Source: Nemertoderma westbladi (taxonomy: Eukaryota > Xenacoelomorpha > Nemertodermatida > Nemertodermatidae). Taken from it: DNA of 26,716 nt. Numbering within the stretch: the first letter of the stretch is position 1; every line of letters begins with the position of its first letter. The position numbers and the translations under genes were made by a program. Of this stretch, positions 1 through 9,116 are shown piece after piece. The stretch lies in NCBI GenBank assembly GCA_032718475.1, contig JAUCBJ010002607.1, positions 1 to 26,716 of the forward strand. Reading direction: 5' to 3'. Below the pieces are notes generated by a model that saw only the letters and a program-made list of their open reading frames with translations, had not been told where the DNA came from and did no database searches.

Positions 1-1300
1 CTGTTTATATATTTAAAGCGCCACGTCCTAAAGGAACTGTTAATATTTCCCGAAAGTGAATAATATTTGTCAGAGATTATATATATTACGATCAGTCGAA
101 TAATAGTCGAGCAATACGGTTAGGCTCCCGAATCCAGTCTCCCGGGTATATCCAGCGGGTGAATGATCGCGCATAGACTGGCTTCGGCTAATGTAGTGTA
201 TCAAATACTTGTCATAGGCTAAAGACTATCTATCATCTAAAAGACATCCCAATTTGGCAGGTTAAACTGCTAAAGGTCTGAAAGCGCGAACAGGGTACCT
301 TAACTATTAAGGACTATACGTATCTCGGCTGTCTGGATGCAATTTATCGGGCAATATCACTGACCTGATTACAACAAATGTGTTTCGTAAGTATAAACTG
401 TTCCTTTCAAGATGTGGGAAAAGGCAATATCTCTGTATTTATGATTTACTGTGAATTATATCCAACAATGAAAATGTGAATTTGAACTGAATTATGAAAA
501 TAACGCGGTCAAGTCTGACTACGGACTAATAAAACTTTATTTTACCAACTGTCATTGGAATAAGTGTTATTGCGGAGGTGAGGTAGTTATAGCACAATAA
601 TAGGCTGATAGGGCGTCATACAAACCAATGAGTTGGATTGAGACAACTAACAATTATTGGTATATGACTAACTCACCAGTCTGCTCGTATTATCATTGAG
701 AATAACAACCAGTTTAGATTGCGATCTTTGATGTTCAATGTTATTGATACATTTGAATGATAACAAACAAATAATTAATGCAAATTAACACTAATCCGTA
801 GACTGTACCATACCGTACAGACCGTACCGGTAATAATTCAGGTCTCATAATTTACAATACTCAGCGGAAATGCCACCTACTAAATTCATAGTCAAGTAAC
901 AAGACAGAGATGCATTGGACAAAAGGCGTTATTATAGTTTCCACTGAAGCCTGTTAAAGTCATCTAATTGGTTGGAAGGGAAACCAATAGGAACAACGCT
1001 AGTTCTAATTATTCTGATTTAAAGGAAATTATACCGCGCAAGGCGAAATAAGTAACTAGAGTTAAATCATTATAGTAACTCAATGTTAAAACTAATACAC
1101 TTCACTATAAACATTCTTGGGACTTCTAATTTCCAAACACTGGCTGTGCACAAGGTGCGATACTATAAATATAGAACTCGTGTTAGTTATCAATTTGGAT
1201 GAATATTTTTGTTCTAGAACACTTTTTCCAGAACATTTTTTGTAAAAAAAATATCATCCTACTGTACTGTATATGATTCTTTAGTTGCCATTATTTACCT
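1..1300. other. AT-rich flank, no gene recognised
   Basis: No long open frame, RNA gene or recognisable transposon was found on either strand in this stretch. It contains one GTTCTAGAAC palindrome at 1211-1220, followed by a related TTCCAGAAC at about 1227, both members of a motif family discussed below. It also has a short cluster of GTAC/CCGTAC words near 805-833. It is best read as intergenic or intronic animal DNA. Confidence 0.6.
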
Positions 1301-1308
1301 GTTATGAT

Positions 1309-1567
1309 GTCGCAGTGTCCGAGTGGATACGGCGCCTGAACTGCTTACACAATAGTGTTTGGTGGTGCATGTTCGAATCCGACTAAAGGCTGTAGAAATT
1401 TCGCACTGTTGTGTCCCTAGGCAAGACACTTTAGACATTAGTGCCTACGCCAACCCAGCGGTATAATGGGAACCTGGCTTTGCTGGGGTAATGATAATAA
1501 AAGCGCTTTGAGTATGCTGAGCGTAGAAAAGCGCTATATAAATAACCAATATTATTATTATTATTAT
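1309..1567 (+). mobile_element. tRNA-derived SINE with (ATT)n tail
   Basis: The 5' part (about 1309-1390) resembles a class II tRNA (Ser/Leu type). It has an A-box-like GTGTCCGAGTGG, then an anticodon-arm-like region, a long variable arm (GTGTTTGGTGGTGCAT) and a near-perfect B box GTTCGAATCC. The body contains TGTGTCCCTAGGCAAGACACTT, here described in parts: a GTGTCC word and a GGCAAGACACTT word. The 3' end has AAGCGCTTTGAG and AAAGCGCTATATAAAT, which pair with one another through GCGCT and are followed by an (ATT)n microsatellite to 1567. From established knowledge, this 3' end design is common in animal SINEs that borrow LINE machinery. No clear target-site duplication is visible, so the exact ends are approximate. 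An intact tRNA gene is unlikely because the acceptor stem does not close and a long non-tRNA tail follows. Confidence 0.85.
1314..1380 (+). promoter_or_regulatory. Internal RNA polymerase III promoter (A and B boxes) of the SINE
   Basis: The A box is at about 1314-1326 (GTGTCCGAGTGG, close to the tRNA-Ser/Leu form) and the B box at 1371-1380 (GTTCGAATCC, matching the GGTTCGAATCC consensus apart from the first base). The spacing of about 45 bases fits a class II tRNA with a long variable arm. Whether it is still active cannot be told from sequence. Confidence 0.75.
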
Positions 1568-1637
1568 ACTGTACATACAAAAATATTCTAACCCGAAAAT
1601 ATTCCGAGAATATTCGTCGCACTAGGTGCAATTGCAA

Positions 1638-1685
1638 GTAAATGACCACGACCACGACCACACCCCCCCCCCCCCCCCCCCCCCC
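1638..1685. repeat. (ACCACG)n followed by a 23-base poly-C tract
   Basis: About three GACCAC/ACCACG hexamers lead into an uninterrupted run of 23 C at 1663-1685. The G-rich complement could form a G-quadruplex and the C strand an i-motif. Homopolymers of this length are also prone to assembly-length error. The minus-strand open frame across it (1431-1661) consists of valine-rich codons from this repeat and the SINE tail and is not a gene. Confidence 0.85.
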
Positions 1686-1686
1686 T

Positions 1687-1734
1687 GTGGTACAGTATAT
1701 ACTGGGAGAAATACTAAAGTCGTGGTACAGTATA
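1687..1734 (+). repeat. Short direct repeat GTGGTACAGTATA (two copies, third partial)
   Basis: GTGGTACAGTATA occurs at 1687-1699 and 1722-1734, 35 bases apart. A shorter GTGGTACAGT follows at 1922-1931. The repeats sit between the poly-C tract and the hairpin and have no assigned function. They may belong to a small degenerate mobile element. Confidence 0.6.
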
Positions 1735-1760
1735 ACGTGTATAAATATAGTGGCTAAATT

Positions 1761-1827
1761 CCAGAATGCCTTTAGGGAACTCTTAGGATTTATACTACAG
1801 TTCCCCTAAAGCACTAAGGCATTTTGG
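1761..1827. repeat. Imperfect inverted repeat (hairpin)
   Basis: The left arm at 1761-1781 (CCAGAATGCCTTTAGGGAAC...) is the reverse complement of the right arm at 1799-1827, apart from a bulge of about 7 bases (CACTAAG) and one extra C. A third, direct-oriented relative occurs at about 1866-1890 (AAATGCC...CCTTTTGAGAACT). Three related arms within 130 bases suggest a fragment of a MITE-like element or a foldback rather than a terminator. No terminal duplication was identified. Confidence 0.6.
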
Positions 1828-1849
1828 CATTTACGCTGGATGCAATTAT

Positions 1850-2700
1850 TTAGGTACCTGGAGAAAATGCCAAAGTGCCTTTTGAGAACTATTCGTGTGA
1901 CTTAGCCACACGTCTGTTACAGTGGTACAGTGTTACCGGTACGTCTTCAGGTCGTTGGCGCCACCCGCCAATCATGCTCGGCAACGGCAACCTTGCAGCC
2001 ATGGAAGTTTTGAAATTATGCGGACTTAAAGACAGACTGACATATTGTCAGGTTGTACCAGCTAACATTTATTCCATGTTCCGGTATCCACTACTGCACT
2101 AGGTACCCCAACAGCCCAATACTACAATACCCAGCAACGTTTTGGAATTGTCCGGTACTCAAACCACTCGCCATCAAGGCCACCACCTCTGTCTGTCGTA
2201 GTGTCGTTGGCGACCTCGACTTTTGGTATCTCTACTGCGCTAGCGCTACGGGCAAACTGGACTAACGGGGACTGAAGAATGCATTGAATTTTTTGAGTAG
2301 TTTGACTGTGGACTTCTATGACATCGATGCCAGGCTGCCAATGCGAAAGTTTTTTTAAAGTAAAAGTTTGGATAAATTTTCTTAATTATTTATTTAAATT
2401 TCTCAAGTACCGATTTTGGGATAGAATTGCTCAATTTTAATCTGTATCTAATAACTGACCCTCGTCCTGCGCGATGGCCCCACGAACGTGTTTAATGTTG
2501 CATACGTAAGATAATTTACATGTTTCGGGGATAGGCTACGTAGATCAAAGATTTTGCACTTATTACCAATGGAACGTAACTTGGCGCCGCTGCGTGTCCT
2601 ACAATCATTAAGCGTTAACAGTGCTAAGAAGCATAGAATACATTTACGGGAAACATGTTAGCTATTTACAAATGTAACAAACCGAGATTGCACCATAATA
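1850..2700. other. Flank with one unassigned open stretch
   Basis: This stretch is slightly richer in GC between 1900 and 2280. The frame from 2066 to the TGA at 2273-2275 is open for 69 codons on the plus strand but has no ATG near its start. It encodes a low-complexity segment rich in S, T and P followed by a hydrophobic stretch. On the minus strand a frame of about 60 codons is open at about 2447-2633. I recognise neither product. Lengths like these are not unusual by chance, so no CDS is called. Confidence 0.35.
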
Positions 2701-2980
2701 CTAGGACATCACCCCGTCAACTCTAATTTTCCCAACAGGTTCCACCCATGCAGGCCCCATAGACCTTTTGGCTTTTGCAATGATATTGGTATAAAAATCA
2801 ATTTGTTCTCTCAGGCAAATCTCTCGCAAATTGATACCATAATATTGGAGACCATGTAATGAGGGACATAAGAGAAATATATCGTCTGCGTAAGCCAGAC
2901 GGATTCATCTAATTTGATTAGTAGCGAATTCAGAGTATCGCAGAATAAAATTGGCGAGGCCTATATTCCTAGAGATGGTT
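2701..2980 (-). pseudogene. Decayed LINE reverse transcriptase fragment (YADD box)
   Basis: On the minus strand the frame from 2904 down to the TAG at 2703-2701 encodes LAYADDIFLLCPSLHGLQ. This contains the YADD catalytic core of non-LTR reverse transcriptases (TAC GCA GAC GAT, complement of 2892-2881), followed by the usual hydrophobic LL-PS--GLQ segment. Just upstream, in a different minus-strand frame (about 2898-2957), lies SPILF, matching the conserved SP-LF block that precedes YADD in LINE RTs. Its lead-in is interrupted by a TAG. The two blocks are closer together than in intact enzymes and out of frame, so the enzyme has lost sequence by deletion and frameshift. The pieces to either side (fingers and thumb) cannot be recognised. 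The assignment as a LINE-type RT is firm for the motif. The clade (CR1-like is my impression) is not established. Confidence 0.75.
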
Positions 2981-4100
2981 CTTTAATGTTGCCTAGGTAA
3001 TTCCAAATACATTTAATTGAAGCATTCATATTTTGTAAATTAGATTTTAATAGTAATATAATTTATATTTCACATTAATATCAATATTATTATACTTTTT
3101 GGTACCACCTGTAGGCCTAAGGTTACACCTTGGCGCTCTAAACTATATGCCATGATACCAGAATAGATTAGCAACAGGTACCTTGGGGGTCGCTAGAAAT
3201 TTTGTGAGTATGTACTACAGTAGCCTTGAGGAGGGACAAAATGACACAGAACGCAGGGAAATTGCAAATAGGAGCCTACATGGATATTCGAAAATGAACA
3301 TTTTGTATAAATTATAAGACATTTTAAGTATTTTATTTTTATTCTATCAAGGAAATTGCTTTGCTTTGAAAGCTGGCATTCATTACTACTACACTTTATT
3401 AATACCTATAGACCAGTTTTTTTTTTATTATCTAGAACATGTTAGCTATCAATTAAGAAAACTATTAATGTTTTAGAACACCTTTTCTTGTTCTAGAACA
3501 TTTTATTTAAAAAAACATACGTTTTTTAACTAGATAGTTTTGGCTACTTGTTTTAAATGTTCTAGAACATTTAAATGTCTATCAATTCGAAAATTCAAAA
3601 TATCTATCAATTAAGATAAATATTAATGTTATAGGGCACATTTTTTTGCTGTCGAAAATCTTTAAAAATAAATTTATTAGTGCAGGGATCATTATACATT
3701 AACAACCCGTATCACAAGCTATCACCTATTACTAGCTACCACCTTAATGTCAGAAGGTAAATATTTGTTCTAGAACAAAAAACCTCATGATAAATGCCAT
3801 TTTCATATGAAACAAATTGAGTACCCAAGGCGTAGTAATGCCCAAATTTGGTGAAGGTCAAACGGTTTCAAATTTCATAAAATCTCATAAGATTTGTAGA
3901 TATAATTTGGGAGATTGTCATTACTACATTACTTTCTGCGGCGAGGTGTATTAAATTGAAGTTGGCTACAGGTAGAGTTTTTTGTGTTGGTTTAGTTCTT
4001 CTAGTGTTGTATAGTTAAATTAATTGTTCAAAAACATTGTAGTAATATTTCACGAAATATATTATTCCTGTAACATTTGGAATTTTATTGCAATTAAGTT
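2981..4100. other. AT-rich flank upstream of the 4127 exon
   Basis: There is no gene in this stretch. It contains the GTTCTAGAAC repeat module described separately (3430-3780) and poly-T/poly-A tracts. No convincing TATA box or initiator upstream of 4127 could be singled out from the general AT-richness. Confidence 0.6.
3430..3780. repeat. AT-rich module with GTTCTAGAAC palindromes and an internal repeat
   Basis: Exact GTTCTAGAAC palindromes lie at 3490-3499, 3559-3568 and 3767-3776, with a partial TCTAGAAC near 3432. A segment TATCAATTAAGAAAACTATT followed by AATGTT at about 3448-3475 recurs in diverged form at about 3604-3631 (TATCAATTAAGATAAATATT then AATGTT), about 155 bases away. The same palindrome occurs at 1211-1220 and, on the far side of the satellite, at 25585-25594, with a similar TAGCTATTTCAAAATTAA region near 25490. 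This looks like a dispersed AT-rich repeat family flanking both sides of the array. Confidence 0.6.
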
Positions 4101-4113
4101 ATCAATCATAAAT

Positions 4114-4140
4114 ATGCGAGGTTGTTATGGATGCTTATGA
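4114..4140 (+). promoter_or_regulatory. Short upstream ORF overlapping the 4127 start codon
   Basis: ATG at 4114 opens an eight-codon frame ending at TGA 4138-4140 in a different frame from the 4127 ORF, overlapping its start. If the transcript begins upstream of 4114, this uORF would reduce initiation at 4127. Such an ATG can also occur by chance, and the transcript start is unknown. Confidence 0.3.
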
Positions 4141-4510
4141 TGTTGTTGTCGATAGGCATGGTAAAGAGGTCCATATTCCGATTCGAGTTCAGCCTCCATC
4201 AAGTCAGAGTGAGGCAGAGGAAGAAAGAAGAAAAGAGTCGTCGGAGGGATATGGGAAAACAAATATAAAGGACAATGAAGGGAATAATGTTAATGAACCA
4301 AATATGGGTGATAATATAAAGAAAATGTCAACCTGTTGTTGGAATAATACAAAGAAAATGTCATTCTGTTGTTGGAAATATACAAAGAAAATGTCAACCG
4401 GATGTTTTTGGATAGTTTGCGGAGACTCTTCCAAATGGACGGTAAAAAAGAAAATTGGTGTCAGTGTACTTTTAGGTGCAACCCTCTCAGTTGCTACTTG
4501 TGCAGGTTAG
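4127..4510 (+). CDS. Predicted small membrane protein or first exon, unrecognised family
   Basis: The frame starts at ATG 4127 and is preceded in frame by TAA at 4109-4111, so this is the first usable start. It gives 127 residues ending at the TAG 4508-4510. Residues 1-60 are polar and highly charged (E/K/N-rich, with an SEAEEERRK stretch). Residues about 65-95 hold three 11-residue repeats of the form KKMSxCCWxxT, each with a Cys pair and Trp (the third is altered to GCFW). Residues 104-109 are basic (WTVKKK), and 110-127 are hydrophobic (IGVSVLLGATLSVATCAG), resembling the start of a transmembrane segment or signal anchor. Charged N-terminus, basic flank and hydrophobic end would fit a type II membrane protein cut short. 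The frame ends precisely where the 34-bp satellite begins, in a CAG|GTTAG that reads as a splice donor, so this is more likely a first exon than a complete gene. I recognise no family. The repeated, non-degenerate codons and the in-frame 33-bp repeat argue for real coding, but no transcript evidence exists here. Confidence 0.55.
   Translation: MDAYDVVVDRHGKEVHIPIRVQPPSSQSEAEEERRKESSEGYGKTNIKDNEGNNVNEPNMGDNIKKMSTCCWNNTKKMSFCCWKYTKKMSTGCFWIVCGDSSKWTVKKKIGVSVLLGATLSVATCAG
4318..4410 (+). repeat. In-frame 33-bp tandem repeat in the 4127 ORF (about 2.8 copies)
   Basis: AAAGAAAATGTC recurs at 4318, 4351 and 4384, exactly 33 bases apart, giving 11-residue protein repeats with KKMS and CCW. The period keeps the frame open. 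The sequence is not obviously related to the 34-bp satellite that starts 95 bases later, although the period is almost the same. Confidence 0.9.
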
Positions 4511-4512
4511 AC
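4472..4512 (+). promoter_or_regulatory. Candidate 5' splice site at the exon/satellite junction
   Basis: The sequence ACTTGTGCAG|GTTAGACC has CAG|GT with the cut before G4506. GTTAGA is a moderate donor (the consensus GTRAGT has G/A at +3). The exon side 4472-4505 also aligns as a degenerate satellite monomer: over its last 21 bases, 17 match the monomer 3' part by eye. If used, the protein continues past Ala126/Gly127 in a downstream exon not identified in the window. Confidence 0.4.
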
Positions 4513-7500
4513 CGATCGTTGTTTTAGTTTGTATTTGTGCAGGTTATAACGATTGTTTCAGTTTGTATTTGTGCAGGTTAGACCGATTGTATCAGTTTGT
4601 ATTTCTGCAGGTTAGAACGATTGTTTCAGTTTGTATTTGTGCAGGTTAGAACGATTGTTTCAGTTTGTATTTGTGCAGGTTAGAACGATTGTTTCAGTTT
4701 GTATTTGTGCAGGTTAGAACGATTGTTTAAGTTTGTATTTGTGCAGTTTATAACCATTGTTTTTGTTTGTATTTGTGCAGGTTAGAACGATTGTTTCAGT
4801 TTGTATTTGTGCAGGTTATAACGATTGTTTCAGTTTGTATTTGTGCAGGTTAGAACGATTGTTTCAGTTTGTATTTGTGCAGGTTAGAACGATTGTTTCA
4901 GTTTGTATTTGTGCAGTTTATAACCATTGTTTCTGTTTGTATTTGTGCAGGTTATAACGATTGTTTCAGTTTGTATTTCTGCAGGTTATATTGATTGTTT
5001 CAGTTTGTATTTGTGCAGGTTAGTACGATTGTTTCAGTTTGTATTTGTGCAGGTTATAACGATTGTTTCAGTTTGTATTTCTGCAGTTTATATTGATTGT
5101 TTCAGTTTGTATTTGTGCAGGTTAGAACGAATGTTTCAGTTTGTATTTGTGCAGGTTAGAACGATTGTTTCAGTTTGTATTTGTGCAGGTTAGAACGATT
5201 GTTTCAGTTTGTATTTGTGCAGGTTAGACCGTTGTTTCAGTTTGTATTTGTGCAGGTTATAACGATTGTTTCAGTTTGTATTTGTGCAGGTTATAACGAT
5301 TGTTTCAGTTTGTATTTGTGCAGGTTAGAACGATTGTTTCAGTTTGTATTTGTGCAGGTTAGACCGTTGTTTCAGTTTGTATTTGTGCAGGTTATAACGA
5401 TTGTTTCAGTTTGTATTTGTGCAGGTTAGAACGATTGTTTCAGTTTGTATTTGTGCAGGTTAGACCGTTGTTTCAGTTTGTATTTGTGCACGTTAGAACG
5501 ATTGTTTCAGTTTGTATTTGTGCAGGTTATAACGATTGTTTCAGTTTGTATTTGTGCAGGTTAGAACGATTGTTTCAGTTTGTATTTGTGCAGGTTAGAC
5601 CGTTGTTTCAGTTTGTATTTGTGCAGGTTATAACGATTGTTTCAGTTTGTATTTGTGCAGGTTATAACGATTGTTTCAGTTTGTATTTGTGCAGGTTAGT
5701 ACGATTGTTTCAGTTTGTATTTGTGCAGGTTATAACCATTGTTTCAGTTTGTATTTGTGCAGGTTAGAACGATTGTTTCAGTTTGTATTTGTGCAGGTTA
5801 GACCGTTGTTTTAGTTTGTATTTGTGCAGGTTATAACGATTGATTCAGTTTGTATTTTTGCAGGTTATATTGATTGTTTCAGTTTGTATTTGTGCAGGTT
5901 AGAACGATTGTTTCAGTTTGTATTTGTGCAGGTTAGAACGATTGTTTCAGTTCGTATTTGTGCAGGTTAGACCGTTGTTTCAGTTTGTATTTGTGCAGGT
6001 TAGAACGATTGATTCAGTTTGTATTTGTGCAGGTTATAACGATTGTTTCAGTTTGTATTTGTGCAGGTTAGTACGATTGTTTCAGTTTGTATTTGTGCAG
6101 GTTATAACGATTGTTTCAGTTTGTATTTTTGCAGGTTATATTGATTGTTTCAGTTTGTATTTGTGCAGGTTAGAACGATTGTTTCAGTTTGTATTTGTGC
6201 AGGTTATAACCATTGTTTCAGTTTGTATTTGTGCAGGTTAGAACGATTGTTTCAGTTTGTATTTCTGCAGGTTAGTCCGATTGTTTCAGTTTGTATTTCT
6301 GCAGGTTAGAACGATTGTTTCAGTTTGTATTTCTGAAGGTTAGAACGACTGTTTCAGTTTGTATTTCTGCAGGTTAGAACGATTGTTTCAGTTTGTATTT
6401 CTGCAGGTTAGAACGATTGTTTCAGTTTGTATTTCTGCAGGTTAGAACGATTGTTTCAGTTTGTATTTGTGCAGGTTAGACAGTCGTTTCAGTTTGTATT
6501 TATGCAGGTTAGAACGATTGTTTCAGTTTGTATTTGTGCAGGTTAGAACGATTGTTTCAGTTTGTATTTGTGCAGGTTAGACCGTTGTTTCAGTTTGTAT
6601 TTGTGCAGGTTATAACGATTGTTTCAGTTTGTATTTTTGCAGGTTATATTGATTGTTTCAGTTTGTATTTGTGCAGGTTATAACGATTGTTTCAGTTTGT
6701 ATTTGGGCAGGTTAGTACGATTGTTTCAGTTTGTATTTGTGCAGGTTATAACCATTGTTTCAGTTTGAATTTGTGCAGGTTAGAACGATTGTTTCAGTTT
6801 GTATTTGTGCAGGTTAGACCGTTGTTTCAGTTTGTATTTGTGCAGGTTAGAACGGTTGTTTCAGTTTGTATTTGTGCAGGTTATAACCATTGTTTCAGTT
6901 TGTATTTGTGCAGGTTAGAACGATTGTTTCAGTTTGTATTTCTGCAGGTTAGTCCGATAGTTTCAGTTTGTATTTCTGCAGGTTAGAACGATTGTTTCAG
7001 TTTGTATTTCTGCAGGTTAGAACGACTGTTTCAGTTTGTATTTCTGCAGGTTAGAACGATTGTTTCAGTTTGTATTTCTGCAGGTTAGAACGATTGTTTC
7101 AGTTTGTATTTCTGCAGGTTAGAACGATTGTTTCAGTTTTTATTTGGGCAGGTTAGACAGTTGTTTCAGTTTGTATTTATGCAGGTTAGAACGATTGTTT
7201 CAGTTTGTATTTGTGCAGGTTAGAACGATTGTTTCAGTTTGTATTTGGGCAGGTTAGACCGTTGTTTCAGTTTGTATTTGTGCAGGTTATAACGATTGTT
7301 TCAGTTTGTATTTTTGCAGGTTATATTGATTGTTTCAGTTTGTATTTGTGCAGGTTATAACGATTGTTTCAGTTTGTATTTGTGCAGGTTAGTACGATTG
7401 TTTCAGTTTGTATTTGTGCAGGTTATAACCATTGTTTCAGTTTGTATTTGTGCAGGTTAGAACGATTGTTTCAGTTTGTATTTGTGCAGGTTAGACCGTT

Positions 7501-9116
7501 GTTTCAGTTTGTATTTGTGCAGGTTATAACGATTGTTTCAGTTTGTAATTTTGCAGGTTATATTGATTGTTTCAGTTTGTATTTGTGCAGGTTAGACCGA
7601 TTGTTTCAGTTTGTATTTGTGCAGGTTAGAACGATTGTTTCAGTTTGTATTTGTGCAGGTTAGAACGATTGTTTCAGTTTGTATTTGTGCAGGTTATAAC
7701 GATTGTTTCAGTTTGTATTTCTGCAGGTTAGATCGATTGTTTCAGTTTGTATTTCTGCAGGTTAGACCGATTGTTTCAGTTTGTATTTCTGCAGGTTAGA
7801 ACGATTGTTTTAGTTTGTATTTCTGCAGGTTAGAACGACTGTTTCAGTTTGTATTTCTGCAGGTTAGAACGATTGTTTCAGTTTGTATTTCTGCAGGTTA
7901 GAACGATTGTTTCAGTTTGTATTTCTGCAGGATAGAACGATTGTTTCAGTTTGTATTTGTGCAGGTTAGACCGTTGTTTCAGTTTGTATTTGTGCAGGAT
8001 ATAACGATTGTTTCAGTTTGTATTTTTGCAGGTTATATTTATTGTTTCAGTTTGTATTTGTGCAGGTTAGAACGATTGTTTCAGTTTGTATTTGTGCAGG
8101 TTATAACCATTGTTTCAGTTTGTATTTGTGCAGGTTAGAACGATTGTTTCAGTTTGTATTTCTGCAGGTTAGACCGATTGTTTCAGTTTGTATTTGTGCA
8201 GGTTATAACGATTGTTTCAGTTTGTATTTGTGCAGGTTAGTACGATTGTTTCAGTTTGTATTTGTGCAGGTTATAACCATTGTTTCAGTTTGTATTTGTG
8301 CAGGTTAGAACGATTGTTTCAGTTTGTATTTGTGCAGGTTAGACCGTTGTTTCAGTTTGTATTTGTGCAGGTTATAACGATTGTTTCAGTTTGTATTTTT
8401 GCAGGTTATATTGATTGTTTCAGTTTGTATTTGTGCAGGTTAGACCGATTGTTTCAGTTTGTATTTGTGCAGGTTAGTACGATTGTTTCAGTTTGTATTT
8501 GTGCAGGTTATAACGATTGTTTCAGTTTGTATTTTTGCAGGTTATATTGATTGTTTCAGTTTGTATTTGTGCAGGTTAGAACGATTGTTTCAGTTTGTAT
8601 TTGTGCAGGTTATAACCATTGTTTCAGTTTGTATTTGTGCAGGTTAGAACGATTGTTTCAGTTTGTATTTCTGCAGGTTAGTCCGATTGTTTCAGTTTGT
8701 ATTTCTGCAGGTTAGAACGATTGTTTCAGTTTGTATTTCTGCAGGTTAGAACGACTGTTTCAGTTTGTATTTCTGCAGGTTAGAACGATTGTTTCAGTTT
8801 GTATTTCTGCAGGTTAGATCGATTGTTTCAGTTTGTATTTCTGCAGGTTAGAACGATTGTTTCAGTTTGTATTTCTGCAGGTTAGAACGTCTGTTTCAGT
8901 TTGTATTTCTGCAGGTTAGAACGATTGTTTCAGTTTGTATTTCTGCAGGTTAGAACGATTGTTTCAGTTTGTATTTCTGCAGGTTAGAACGATTGTTTCA
9001 GTTTGTATTTGTGCAGGTTAGACAGTTGTTTCAGTTTGTATTTGTGCTGGTTAGAACGATTGTTTCAGTTCGTATTTGTGCAGGTTAGACCGTTGTTTCA
9101 GTTTGTATTTGTGCAG

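Noticed and set aside
1309-1395. A functional tRNA-Ser/Leu gene
   Set aside because: A and B boxes are good, but the acceptor stem does not pair and the sequence continues into a SINE body and (ATT)n tail.
1431-1661. Minus-strand ORF of 76 codons
   Set aside because: It lies over the SINE tail and the ACCACG repeat, and the encoded poly-V and poly-N are microsatellite translations.
1875-2275. Plus-strand ORFs at 1875-2102 and 2053-2265 and the open frame 2066-2275
   Set aside because: The first two start at GTG/TTG, and none shows a family motif. The length is compatible with chance, so it is kept only as an unassigned open stretch.
4204-4434. Minus-strand ORF opposite the 4127 exon
   Set aside because: It is a shadow of the plus-strand repeat region; its repeats mirror the 33-bp units.
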